In this document: piece by piece, positions 17,421 to 26,277 of the stretch
How the letters are laid out: every line of letters begins with the position of its first letter
Numbering within the stretch: the first letter of the stretch is position 1
NCBI RefSeq assembly: GCF_000424265.1
Contig: NZ_AUJO01000004.1
Coordinates: 150,019 to 214,018 of the forward strand
Reading direction: 5' to 3'
DNA length: 64,000 nucleotides
From: Butyrivibrio sp. WCD3002
GTDB taxonomy: Bacteria; Bacillota; Clostridia; Lachnospirales; Lachnospiraceae
The notes under the pieces: model-generated
Told to the model about the DNA's origin: nothing
Seen by the model: the letters and a program-made list of their open reading frames with translations, nothing else
The model's database searches: none
Translations under genes and position numbers: made by a program

Positions 17421-19369
17421 AAAGGATTGTGCGTTTGTTATTATCACTAATAATAGCGGCATCGATTTTTTCTGTGCAGTCTTACGCGGTATTTGCGCAG
17501 TCGCAGACAGGGGATAGCGAGGTAAGGATTTCCTTACTCGGAAAATATGACTCGGCAGATACGGCTTCTATAAAACAGATAAATACTGTTTCAAAGACAA
17601 TTCAATTTAGAAATCATGATATAGGGAAGAATTATACCCTTAAATATGACAACACCTCGCAGATAACCAACATCCATGGCGAGCCGATTTCGGCTGCGCT
17701 TTTGGAGGTGGGTCAGGTAGTAGACATCACATTTCTTAAGGGCTCAAAGCATCTTAATTCTCTTACAGTGTCAAAAAAGGCATGGCTTGAGGAGAATGTC
17801 ACTGACTTTAGTCTTGTAAGCAATGATGAGACGGCAAAGATCAACGGCACTGTTTTTCATATCACAAGAAAGACACTGATCATTTCGGACGGACAGGCTG
17901 TAAACCCTGAGGATATCCTTGCTACAGATACTCTTAGAGTAAGCGGCATAGATAAAGAGCTCTACAGTATCGTTGTAACAAGAGGACATGGATATGTCAG
18001 TCTTTCTTCCGACAGAGTAAACGACAGGACTCTTGTTGGTGCCTGGATTGAACTGGATAAGGAGGTTATCAGAAAGATTACTCCCAACATGCTGATAAGT
18101 GCTCCTGAGGGCAGCTATAACGTCAGTATTGCAGGAAACGGCACCAAGTTTTCATCAGAGATAGTCGTAAACAGAAACGAAGAGACGATTATTGATACCA
18201 GCGTTGTGGAAATAAAGCGTATTCAGGAAGGCAAGGTAACCTTTGTGGTTACTCCCAAGCAGGCAAGAGTCTTTGTAGACGGAGATGAGGTTGTAACAGA
18301 GGTTCCTCACAGTTTTACCTACGGTAAGCATAAGGTCCATATAATGGCGGATGAATACAAATCTCAGGACCACTATCTGAATGTAGGAGAACCGGACGCA
18401 ACTATTTTCATAGACTTGGAAAAGGCTGAAGAGGAAAAGGATGACAGTAAGAGTACATCTGAAGAAAGCAGCACCGCAGAAGACAGTTCTGAAGAACCGG
18501 ATGAGGGTGAGAGCGATTACTCCGCATCGGATTACAGCAATTATGAGAGCACCTCTTCCGGTAATAGCAGTGCATCAAGTAGGTCTTCTTCAAAGAACAG
18601 CTCTTCAAGGAAGTCTTCTGCAAAAACATCAAGCTCTTCTTCATCCTCCGCATCTGCATCTGTGGACTCAGAGGCTGCATCAACCACGATTTCAGTAGAG
18701 GATTCATCATCCTCTTCAAAGAGCTCGGATTCGTCAGCAGCTTCCACCACAAGCGATGATTCATCCACAAGCAAATCGGATGATTCGGGAAATAGTGATA
18801 CGTCGGAAGAACAAAAGGATGAAAATTTAATAAGCGGATATAAGGTGACCTTTGACGTACCTGTTGGTGCGGAGGCATACCTTGATGATAATTATCTTGG
18901 AATCATGCCTGTGACCTTTGCAAAGACGGCCGGACAGCATATGGTTACTCTAAAAAAGGATGGCTATGAGACTAAGAGTTACACCATCAGCATAGATAAG
19001 GAAAAATCAAACGTAACCTATTCCTTCCCGGAACTTGTGCCGGAAAAGAAGGATGACGGTGGGGATACGCCGGAGGATAATCCAGGGGAAGGTGATACAG
19101 GTGAGGGCGACGATTCAGGCGCAGGCAAAACTGATGTCACACCGGGAGAAGGCGGATCAAATCCTGAGGAGGGCGGATCCGAAAAGACTCCGGAAGAAGA
19201 AAAAACTGATGAAACGCCTAAGGGTGAGGATACAACAGGAACAGAGAATCCGGAAGAAGGCGGAGCAGAGAAGGACGATAAAACGGATACTACCGATAAA
19301 ACTGAGGAGGGCGGATTATCACCTGAGCCTGCCACAACAACTAAAACAGAAGAAGGAAATGACGGATAA
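17417..19369 (+). CDS. Secreted PEGA-domain protein with Ser-rich and acidic low-complexity regions
   Basis: A 650-residue exported protein. A signal peptide or N-terminal anchor (about 1-27) is followed by an uncharacterised beta-rich region to about residue 265. A first PEGA domain follows (GKVTFVVTPKQARVFVDGDE, about 275-340), then a ~110-residue Ser/Asp/Glu linker (about 340-470). A second PEGA domain (VPVGAEAYLDDNYLGIMPVT, about 473-540) and a ~110-residue acidic Pro/Gly/Glu/Thr tail complete it. PEGA domains are short beta modules in cell-surface proteins. The gene overlaps cca by 4 nt and touches rqcP by 1 nt, so it is embedded in a housekeeping operon. I see no sortase motif or C-terminal membrane anchor. 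Confidence 0.85.
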   Translation: MKRIVRLLLSLIIAASIFSVQSYAVFAQSQTGDSEVRISLLGKYDSADTASIKQINTVSKTIQFRNHDIGKNYTLKYDNTSQITNIHGEPISAALLEVGQVVDITFLKGSKHLNSLTVSKKAWLEENVTDFSLVSNDETAKINGTVFHITRKTLIISDGQAVNPEDILATDTLRVSGIDKELYSIVVTRGHGYVSLSSDRVNDRTLVGAWIELDKEVIRKITPNMLISAPEGSYNVSIAGNGTKFSSEIVVNRNEETIIDTSVVEIKRIQEGKVTFVVTPKQARVFVDGDEVVTEVPHSFTYGKHKVHIMADEYKSQDHYLNVGEPDATIFIDLEKAEEEKDDSKSTSEESSTAEDSSEEPDEGESDYSASDYSNYESTSSGNSSASSRSSSKNSSSRKSSAKTSSSSSSSASASVDSEAASTTISVEDSSSSSKSSDSSAASTTSDDSSTSKSDDSGNSDTSEEQKDENLISGYKVTFDVPVGAEAYLDDNYLGIMPVTFAKTAGQHMVTLKKDGYETKSYTISIDKEKSNVTYSFPELVPEKKDDGGDTPEDNPGEGDTGEGDDSGAGKTDVTPGEGGSNPEEGGSEKTPEEEKTDETPKGEDTTGTENPEEGGAEKDDKTDTTDKTEEGGLSPEPATTTKTEEGNDG

Positions 19370-19608
19370 TGAGACTGGATAAATATTTAAAGGTTACAAG
19401 ACTCATAAAGCGCAGAACGGTTGCCAATGAGGCCTGCGATGCGGGAAGAGTTATGATAAATGACAGAGTTGCCAAAGCATCCTCAGATGTAAAGGCAGGA
19501 GACATCATAAGCATCAGCTTTGGAAATAAGGATGTGAAAGTTGAGGTTCTTGATGTCAGAGAGACAATTCATAAGGAGGATGTAACGACGCTTTATAAGT
19601 ATATCTAA
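19369..19608 (+). CDS. rqcP: S4-domain RNA-binding protein RqcP (YabO-like)
   Basis: A 79-residue S4 domain protein (MRLDKYLKVTRLIKRRTVAN at the N-terminus, the classic S4 start). In Bacillus the homologue RqcP acts with RqcH in C-terminal alanine tailing on stalled 50S subunits; heat-shock Hsp15 is related. Its place before divIC, tilS, hpt and ftsH matches the yabO locus of Firmicutes, which supports the call. The ATG overlaps the stop of the PEGA gene (TAATG), so it is likely translationally coupled. Confidence 0.9.
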   Translation: MRLDKYLKVTRLIKRRTVANEACDAGRVMINDRVAKASSDVKAGDIISISFGNKDVKVEVLDVRETIHKEDVTTLYKYI

Positions 19609-19683
19609 AAAAGCGTCAAAATGACTTCGTTTAATTGCAAAGAGTGCTTCTATGCGATAAAATAAGGTCAGGAGTGAATTTAC

Positions 19684-20001
19684 ATGGCAACAAGAGCAAG
19701 ATATAAAGGAAACAGCATACATAACAGGCTTGGCCTGGGGCTTGCCGGAATAGCGGTTATACTTTTGACTGTAGTTGTGCTTATCAGAAGTATTACTCTA
19801 TACCAGAAGCTTAGTCAGTATGAGTCCAAAATTGCCAGCCTTCAGACTCAGATAGAGAGCGAAGAGGAAAGAAGCGAAGAAATCGCTGAGTTTGAAAAAT
19901 ATACTACCACGAGAAAGTATATTGAAGAGGTTGCAAAGGAAAAGTTAGGACTTGTATATCCCGGAGAGATCATTTTCAAGGATGAGAATGCCGGCAAATA
20001 A
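19684..20001 (+). CDS. divIC: Septum formation initiator DivIC/FtsB-like
   Basis: A 105-residue bitopic membrane protein. A basic cytoplasmic N-terminus is followed by one membrane helix (about 17-37, LGLAGIAVILLTVVVLI). An extracellular coiled coil comes next (YQKLSQYESKIASLQTQIESEEERSEE), then a short C-terminal segment with LGLVYPGE, typical of DivIC/FtsB. It works with DivIB and FtsL in the division complex. The position between rqcP and tilS is conserved, although yabP and yabQ, which lie here in sporulating Bacillus, are absent. A terminator follows. Confidence 0.9.
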   Translation: MATRARYKGNSIHNRLGLGLAGIAVILLTVVVLIRSITLYQKLSQYESKIASLQTQIESEEERSEEIAEFEKYTTTRKYIEEVAKEKLGLVYPGEIIFKDENAGK

Positions 20002-20013
20002 TAAAAATAATTG

Positions 20014-20041
20014 GGCTTCGGAAGTTATTCCGAAGCCTTTT
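20014..20041 (+). terminator. Rho-independent terminator
   Basis: Perfect 10-bp stem GGCTTCGGAA / TTCCGAAGCC with a 4-nt loop and TTTT, between divIC and tilS. Confidence 0.92.
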
Positions 20042-20059
20042 GAACTTACATAGAAAATA

Positions 20060-21502
20060 ATGGACAAACATTTATCAAAAGTAAAAAAATTCATAGCTGA
20101 TGAGGAACTTATAAAAGGCGACGAGATCGTTCTTGCAGGTGTATCCGGCGGGGCTGATTCCGTATGCCTTTTTAATATGCTCTGTGAGCTGTCAGCTGAT
20201 CTTGGCTTTAAGCTTGCGGTAATCCACATAAATCACATGATAAGACAGGAAGCAGGCGAGGATGCGGCTTTTGTTGAAAAGCTCTGCGAGGATAATAGGA
20301 TTTCTTTTTTCAAAAAGGATATTGATATTCCGGGGCTTTCAAAGACCACTGATGCATCGGAGGAAGAGCTTGCAAGAAATGAGAGATACAAGGCCTTTGA
20401 AGAGGTGGCCACCATGCTCTCTGAAAGGTATGGGAAAAAGGTCATCATAGCAACTGCCCATAATGCCAACGATCAGGCTGAAACCATGCTTCATAATCTT
20501 TTCAGAGGAAGCGGTATTAAGGGACTTTCAGGAATTAAGGTGCTGAGCTTTAGAGGTGACTTTGAGCTGATAAGGCCTCTTCTTGTTCTTGAAAGAGACG
20601 AGATAGAGGAATATCTGACAGAAAAAGGCTTAAAGTGGTGCACCGATAAGACCAATGAGACGGATGACTACACGAGAAACAGAATTCGTCACAATATCCT
20701 GCCTGTTGCAAAGGAGCAGATTAATAATGGTGCCATAAGGCATGCGGCTAAGGCAGCAGAGTATATTTCAGAGGTGGATGATTATATCGACGAGCAGGCT
20801 GATGCGGTATTTTTTGATATAGCAGCCATGAGTCAGGGCGGAATAATCATAAACTGCGAAAGCTGTGCAATGCAGCATAAGGTTGTACGAAGCAGAATAC
20901 TTATGAAGGCAATAAAATTCATTGTTCCGCACATAAAGGATATTCAGTCCGTTCATTTATCGGAGCTTGATAATATGCTGCAAAGAACTGAGGGAAGTGA
21001 GAGCTTAAGCCTCCCCTATGGTATAAATGCAACAAGAGAGTATGGCGATCTTATCCTGACTCTTGGTGACATTTCTCCAAATGAGCAAGAAGATGCTGAT
21101 GCTGAAGGCTTTTTCATAGATAAAGACCATCTGGAAGCCGGTGGGGACCATGTTTTTAATATTCCCGGTCTTGGGAAAGTAAATTTTAAGCTTTTTTTAT
21201 ATAAAAGTGACATGAAAATCCCTACGCTGGAATATACGAAATGGTTTGATTATGATAAAATAAGTAATAGTATGCAATTCCGACGTAGAGAGACAGGAGA
21301 TGTTATCGAAATCGGTGATGGCACAAAAACACTGAAGAAATTTATGATAGACGAGAAAATACCTGCTAAAAGCAGAGAAGAGCTGTTTGTTCTCTTTGAC
21401 GATAAGGATGTTATCTGGATTCCCGGATACAGAATAAGCAGTAAATTCAAAGTGGATAGCGATACAGCACGAATTTTGGAAGTGAAATTGATATCTGATT
21501 GA
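20060..21502 (+). CDS. tilS: tRNA(Ile)-lysidine synthetase TilS
   Basis: A 480-residue N-type ATP pyrophosphatase that converts C34 of tRNA-Ile(CAU) to lysidine. The PP-loop GVSGGADSV is at about residues 28-36. HNANDQAET near residue 135 and FRGSGIKGLSGI are typical TilS motifs. The C-terminal domain includes the substrate-recognition segment FRRRETGDVIEI...KKFMIDEKIP. The length is normal. It sits before hpt and ftsH, as in most Firmicutes. There is only a weak ribosome-binding site, and the upstream gap holds the divIC terminator, so a separate promoter or read-through must serve it. Confidence 0.96.
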   Translation: MDKHLSKVKKFIADEELIKGDEIVLAGVSGGADSVCLFNMLCELSADLGFKLAVIHINHMIRQEAGEDAAFVEKLCEDNRISFFKKDIDIPGLSKTTDASEEELARNERYKAFEEVATMLSERYGKKVIIATAHNANDQAETMLHNLFRGSGIKGLSGIKVLSFRGDFELIRPLLVLERDEIEEYLTEKGLKWCTDKTNETDDYTRNRIRHNILPVAKEQINNGAIRHAAKAAEYISEVDDYIDEQADAVFFDIAAMSQGGIIINCESCAMQHKVVRSRILMKAIKFIVPHIKDIQSVHLSELDNMLQRTEGSESLSLPYGINATREYGDLILTLGDISPNEQEDADAEGFFIDKDHLEAGGDHVFNIPGLGKVNFKLFLYKSDMKIPTLEYTKWFDYDKISNSMQFRRRETGDVIEIGDGTKTLKKFMIDEKIPAKSREELFVLFDDKDVIWIPGYRISSKFKVDSDTARILEVKLISD

Positions 21503-21516
21503 TTTAGGAGGATTTT

Positions 21517-22041
21517 ATGGCAGAATCAGTAAGAGTACTTCTTTCAGAGGAGGAAGTCGACAAAAGAATTCAGGAGATCGGAGACCAGATCAGTAAGGAT
21601 TACGCAGGCAAAACAGTACACCTTGTATGCGTTCTTAAGGGCGGTACATTTTTCATGTGCGAGCTTGCAAAGAGAATCACTGTTCCGGTAACAATGGACT
21701 TCATGTCTGCATCAAGCTATGGCTCATCCACAAAATCAAGCGGCGTAGTTAAGATCGTTAAGGACCTTGATGAACCACTTAAGGATAAGGACGTTCTTAT
21801 TGTTGAGGATATCGTAGATTCAGGCAGAACTCTGAGCTATCTTATCAAGATGCTTGGCGACAGAGGCCCTGCAAGCATCAAGCTTTGCACACTTCTTGAT
21901 AAACCTGAGAGACGTGTAATGGATGTTAAAGTAGATTACACAGGTTTTGAGATTCCGGATGAATTCGTAGTTGGTTACGGTCTTGATTATGACCAGAGAT
22001 ACCGCAATCTGCCATACATCGGAGTCGTTGAATTCGACTAA
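21517..22041 (+). CDS. hpt: Hypoxanthine phosphoribosyltransferase
   Basis: A 174-residue purine salvage enzyme that makes IMP/GMP from hypoxanthine/guanine and PRPP. The PRPP-binding motif VLIVEDIVDSGRTL lies near residues 92-105. The N-terminal LVCVLKGGTFF and the C-terminal FVVGYGLDYDQRYRNLPYIG are hallmark HGPRT segments. It follows tilS by 14 nt with AGGAGG before the ATG and precedes ftsH, the conserved tilS-hpt-ftsH order. Confidence 0.97.
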   Translation: MAESVRVLLSEEEVDKRIQEIGDQISKDYAGKTVHLVCVLKGGTFFMCELAKRITVPVTMDFMSASSYGSSTKSSGVVKIVKDLDEPLKDKDVLIVEDIVDSGRTLSYLIKMLGDRGPASIKLCTLLDKPERRVMDVKVDYTGFEIPDEFVVGYGLDYDQRYRNLPYIGVVEFD

Positions 22042-22065
22042 TAAATCCAAAAGGGAGTAACGACG

Positions 22066-23937
22066 TTGAAAAACAGAGGCTTTAACTTTTACTTTGGGCT
22101 GATAATTGTTTTGCTATTGGCACTTGCTTTTTTGGAGTATGGAAAGGGCAGGATTCAGTCATCAGACACAGCCTACACAAGAGGACAGTTGGTAAATGAC
22201 CTTGAAAACAGTAAGGTCTACAGTGCTGTCATCATACCAAATGAAGAGACGCCTACAGGCGTGATCGAGATCATACTTACGGATCATTCAGAGAAGATTC
22301 TCTATGCGACTGATGTTGCAACTATTGAAGAAATTCTTGTAAGTCACGGAATCGATCCTGTAGTCAGGGATGTGCCGGGGGAGAATATCCTCATCAGCAG
22401 CATTATTCCCATACTGGTAGGCTTGTTTGTTATCACCTTCATAATTGTTATGATGAATAATTCCCAGGGGCAGTCTTCCGGAAACAACCGGATGATGAAC
22501 TTTGGAAAAAGCAGAGCCAGACTTTCCACAGGCGAAGACAATAAGATAAAGCTTACTGATGTAGCAGGTCTTGTTGAGGAAAAGGAGCAGCTTGCAGAAA
22601 TCATTGAATTTTTGAAGGATGCTGCCAAATTCACGAGAGTTGGTGCAAGAATTCCAAAGGGCGTACTCCTTGAAGGTGCTCCCGGAACAGGTAAGACTCT
22701 TCTTGCAAGAGCAGTAGCAGGTGAAGCGGGAGTTCCTTTCTTTAGTATTTCAGGTTCCGATTTCGTCGAGATGTTTGTCGGTGTCGGTGCTTCCAGAGTA
22801 AGAGACCTTTTTGCGGATGCTAAGAAAAATTCACCCTGCATAATTTTCATCGATGAGATAGATGCGGTAGCACGCCGCAGAGGAACAGGTATGGGTGGCG
22901 GCCACGATGAGCGTGAGCAGACACTTAACCAGCTCCTTGTAGAGATGGACGGTTTTGGAGTAAACGAGGGCATCATAGTAATGGCGGCAACAAACCGCGT
23001 GGATATTCTTGATCCCGCAATTCTTCGTCCCGGACGTTTTGACAGAAAGATCACTGTTGCAAGACCTGATGTAAGAGGAAGAGAAGAAATCCTCAAGGTT
23101 CATGCAAGAAATAAGCCTCTTGGCGATGATGTTGATCTTAAGAGCATTGCTCAGACCACAGCAGGCTTTACAGGTGCGGATCTTGAGAACCTCCTGAACG
23201 AATCTGCAATCAATGCAGCCATGGATAATCGAAGCTATATCAAGCAGCCCGATATTCAGAAGGCATTCGTACAGGTTGGAATCGGAACAGAGAAGCACAG
23301 CCATATTATTTCAGATAAAGAGAAGAAGATTACAGCGTACCATGAAGCAGGACATGCAATTCTTTTCCATGTTCTTCCGGATGTGGGACCTGTATATACA
23401 GTATCAGTAATTCCTACCGGAATGGGTGCTGCAGGATATACAATGCCGCTTCCTGAAAAGGATGAGATGTTCCTTACAAAGGGCAAAATGCTCCAGGAGA
23501 TCATGGTTTCCCTTGGCGGACGAATCGCTGAAGAGATCATATTCGGTGACATCACAACCGGCGCATCAAGCGACATCCAGAAGGCTACAAGCGAAGCCAG
23601 AAAGATGGTCACCGTGTACGGAATGTCAAAAGAAATCGGTATTATCAATTACAATGAGCAGGAAGAGGACGTATTCATCGGATATGATATCCAGCATAAC
23701 AAACGTAACTCTGAGCTCATGGCCGGCGAGATAGACAAACAGGTCAAGATTATTATTGATCTTTGCTATGCTAAGGCAAAGGATATCATCAGTTCCTACG
23801 AAGATGTTCTTCATAGCAGTGCGAAGCTACTTATGGAAAAAGAAAAAATAGGACGTGAAGAGTTCGAAGCATTATTCGAATCACACGCGGCTGTCTCTTT
23901 TAGTGAGGATGTGGCAGCACTTGCTGACCAGATATAA
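22066..23937 (+). CDS. ftsH: ATP-dependent zinc metalloprotease FtsH
   Basis: A 623-residue membrane AAA+ protease for quality control of membrane and regulatory proteins. Membrane helices lie near residues 8-24 and 108-130, around a small extracellular domain. The AAA module has Walker A GAPGTGKT (near 205), Walker [10 protein letters not shown] and the second region of homology RPGRFDR. The zinc site is HEAGH (near 425) with a distal Asp expected in the following helices. The start is TTG, with AAGGGAG 9 nt upstream; no ATG precedes the membrane helix. It ends the conserved housekeeping cluster. Confidence 0.97.
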   Translation: MKNRGFNFYFGLIIVLLLALAFLEYGKGRIQSSDTAYTRGQLVNDLENSKVYSAVIIPNEETPTGVIEIILTDHSEKILYATDVATIEEILVSHGIDPVVRDVPGENILISSIIPILVGLFVITFIIVMMNNSQGQSSGNNRMMNFGKSRARLSTGEDNKIKLTDVAGLVEEKEQLAEIIEFLKDAAKFTRVGARIPKGVLLEGAPGTGKTLLARAVAGEAGVPFFSISGSDFVEMFVGVGASRVRDLFADAKKNSPCIIFIDEIDAVARRRGTGMGGGHDEREQTLNQLLVEMDGFGVNEGIIVMAATNRVDILDPAILRPGRFDRKITVARPDVRGREEILKVHARNKPLGDDVDLKSIAQTTAGFTGADLENLLNESAINAAMDNRSYIKQPDIQKAFVQVGIGTEKHSHIISDKEKKITAYHEAGHAILFHVLPDVGPVYTVSVIPTGMGAAGYTMPLPEKDEMFLTKGKMLQEIMVSLGGRIAEEIIFGDITTGASSDIQKATSEARKMVTVYGMSKEIGIINYNEQEEDVFIGYDIQHNKRNSELMAGEIDKQVKIIIDLCYAKAKDIISSYEDVLHSSAKLLMEKEKIGREEFEALFESHAAVSFSEDVAALADQI

Positions 23938-24092
23938 GGTTTGTGCAAAATAGACAAAAATGGATTGAGGTATTTAGTAATTTTGTGAAATTGGAGCATT
24001 TACCCCTTTGAGGGATGGTGCTATTATAATCACGTAACCCCCAATACATTTAAAGTTTTTTGCTATACCCATAAGAAAGAAATACCTTCTCT

Positions 24093-24124
24093 AAAACGGA
24101 CAGCATCCCTAGCTGTCCGTTTTT
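24093..24124 (+). terminator. Rho-independent terminator
   Basis: Stem AAAACGGACAGC / GCTGTCCGTTTT with a 7-nt loop, between ftsH and the GH13 gene. A TATTATAAT box about 70 nt upstream could belong to a short leader that ends here, so attenuation of the GH13 gene is possible. Confidence 0.85.
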
Positions 24125-24157
24125 ACGTTATACAGATTTATAGATAGGGGAAAGCAG

Positions 24158-26266
24158 ATGATTAGACAAGGCAGATTGTTTCATGACATGACGCTTGATT
24201 ATTTACGACCGATGGAGCCCAAATCCGGCAGCAAGGTTTATCTGTATTTTCGTTGTGGCACAAAAGAAGCAGATAAGATCTTTATTATCTGGGAAAGTAC
24301 GGAAGAGACCAGAGAGATCGTAATGAGAAAATATGAGACTGAGGATCAGTTTGATTACTATCAGACATCTGTAAGGATTCCGAAGTCCGGGGGCATAATC
24401 TATTATTATTTCCGAATAGAATCAGGTGATGAGAGAGTTTATTATGACAGAACAGGTGCTACCTACAGTGTACCAACTGCAAACAGATTCAGACTGATAC
24501 CTGATTTTTCAACTCCTGAATGGGCCAAGGGTGCGGTGATGTACCAGATTTTCGTGGACAGATTCAGGAATGGTGATCCCTCAAATGATGTTCTTACAAA
24601 TGAATATTATTACGTTAATGGAAAAAGCGTACATGAAGATAACTGGCGAAAGGATCCTGACCCCTATGGGGCAGATATAAGGACCTTCCACGGTGGTGAT
24701 CTTCAGGGTGTTATAGATAAGCTTGGTTATCTTAAGGGACTTGGAGTAGAGGTTATCTATTTAAATCCCATATTCGTTTCGCCTTCAAACCATAAATATG
24801 ACACGCAGGATTATGATCATATTGATCCCCATTATGGAAGGATTGTTTTTGATGTGGGCGAGCTTTTAACTGACAGTAATGATAACCGAAATGCCACACG
24901 CTACATCAATCGTGTAACCAATTTGAGGAATTTGGAGGCATCGGATGCGCTCTTTGCAAAGCTTGTTGAGGAAGCTCATAAGCTGGGAATTAGGGTTATT
25001 CTGGACGGCGTATTTAATCATTGCGGTTCGTTTAATAAGTGGATGGATAAGGAGGGAATCTATGAGGACCGGGATGGTTACGAGAAAGGTGCCTTTGTTT
25101 CAAAGGAAAGTCCATACAAGGAGTATTTCAAATTCAGTAGTGACAGATGGCCTAATAATGAAGACTATGAAGGCTGGTGGGGCTTTAACACGCTGCCAAA
25201 GCTAAATTATGAGGGCAGCAAAAAGCTGGAAGAATATATTTTAGGAATAGCGAAGAAATGGGTTTCCGCACCCTACTATGCAGACGGTTGGAGACTTGAT
25301 GTGGCAGCGGACGTTGGCCACTCGGAGGAGTATAACCACCGCTTTTGGAAGAAATTCAGAGAAGCAGTTAAGGAAGCTAATCCAAACGCACTTATCCTTG
25401 CTGAGCACTATGGCAATGCAATGCCCTGGCTCATGGGCGGAGAATGGGATACTGTGATGAACTACGACGGATTCATGGATCCTGTCTCAAATTTCTTTAC
25501 GGGAATGGAAAAGCACAGCGATGAGTTCCATGAGGAGCTGATCGGAAATGTGGGAGCCTTTTGGCAAAGTATGCAGAAGGCCGGAATAGAGGCTTTTTCA
25601 GAGAACTCATATTTCACAGCAATGAATGAGCTTTCCAACCATGACCACTCAAGGTTTTTAACAAGAACAAACGGCGTTGTGGGCAGAAGCTCAAATAGGG
25701 GCTGCAGGGCTGCCGATGAGGGAATAAGCAAGGCAGTTATGAGGCAGGCCGTGATACTTCAGATGACCTGGCCGGGAGCTCCGACAATATATTATGGAGA
25801 TGAGGCAGGAGTCTGCGGCTTTACAGATCCTGATAACAGACGAACCTATCCCTGGGGCTTAGAGGATGTTGAGCTCATAGATTTTCATAAAAAGATGATA
25901 AATATCCGAAGGAGCAGCACAGAGCTAAAAACAGGCTCCCTTGTAAAGCTTGATGCCGGGGACAACGTTCTTGCCTTTGGCAGATTTAACCGTACCTGCG
26001 CTACTATGGTAGTAATTAACAGGAGCGAATACGAGACGGTGTGCGAGATAGATGTGGAGCCTCTTGGCATCCCAAGCGAGGCAAAGCTCCTAAAGGTTAT
26101 GGAGAGTACTTCCCGGGGATTTAGAAGCGATCCGCTTAATTATAATGTTAAGAACGGCAAGCTTGTGAGGGTATATGGCCCTCTTTCAGCAGTAGTACTG
26201 CAATATAACAGAATAACTGCGGTTAACGAGGAGGCCTTCTGGTCTACCAACTTCTTCCGCATGTAA
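24158..26266 (+). CDS. GH13 alpha-glycosidase (neopullulanase/alpha-amylase-like), cytoplasmic
   Basis: A 702-residue glycoside hydrolase family 13 enzyme for alpha-1,4-glucan oligosaccharides. The N-terminal ~120 residues form a beta domain like CBM34 of neopullulanase and maltogenic amylase. The catalytic barrel carries the nucleophile in DGWRLDVAADVGH (Asp381), the acid/base in LILAEHYGN (Glu416) and the third acid in ELSNHDHSRF. VIYLNPIFVSPSNHKYDTQD is the usual conserved region. A C-terminal beta domain follows. There is no signal peptide, so it probably degrades imported maltodextrins or stored glycogen. It stands alone behind a terminator. Confidence 0.92.
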   Translation: MIRQGRLFHDMTLDYLRPMEPKSGSKVYLYFRCGTKEADKIFIIWESTEETREIVMRKYETEDQFDYYQTSVRIPKSGGIIYYYFRIESGDERVYYDRTGATYSVPTANRFRLIPDFSTPEWAKGAVMYQIFVDRFRNGDPSNDVLTNEYYYVNGKSVHEDNWRKDPDPYGADIRTFHGGDLQGVIDKLGYLKGLGVEVIYLNPIFVSPSNHKYDTQDYDHIDPHYGRIVFDVGELLTDSNDNRNATRYINRVTNLRNLEASDALFAKLVEEAHKLGIRVILDGVFNHCGSFNKWMDKEGIYEDRDGYEKGAFVSKESPYKEYFKFSSDRWPNNEDYEGWWGFNTLPKLNYEGSKKLEEYILGIAKKWVSAPYYADGWRLDVAADVGHSEEYNHRFWKKFREAVKEANPNALILAEHYGNAMPWLMGGEWDTVMNYDGFMDPVSNFFTGMEKHSDEFHEELIGNVGAFWQSMQKAGIEAFSENSYFTAMNELSNHDHSRFLTRTNGVVGRSSNRGCRAADEGISKAVMRQAVILQMTWPGAPTIYYGDEAGVCGFTDPDNRRTYPWGLEDVELIDFHKKMINIRRSSTELKTGSLVKLDAGDNVLAFGRFNRTCATMVVINRSEYETVCEIDVEPLGIPSEAKLLKVMESTSRGFRSDPLNYNVKNGKLVRVYGPLSAVVLQYNRITAVNEEAFWSTNFFRM

Positions 26267-26277
26267 GGGTTGTGTGT

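Noticed and set aside
18408..18878. Open frames on both strands across the Ser-rich linker of the PEGA protein
   Set aside because: Low-complexity codon repetition keeps other frames open; they have no start signals or plausible composition.
22344..23096. 250-codon minus-strand frame inside ftsH
   Set aside because: Antisense shadow of a highly conserved gene, with no ribosome-binding site.
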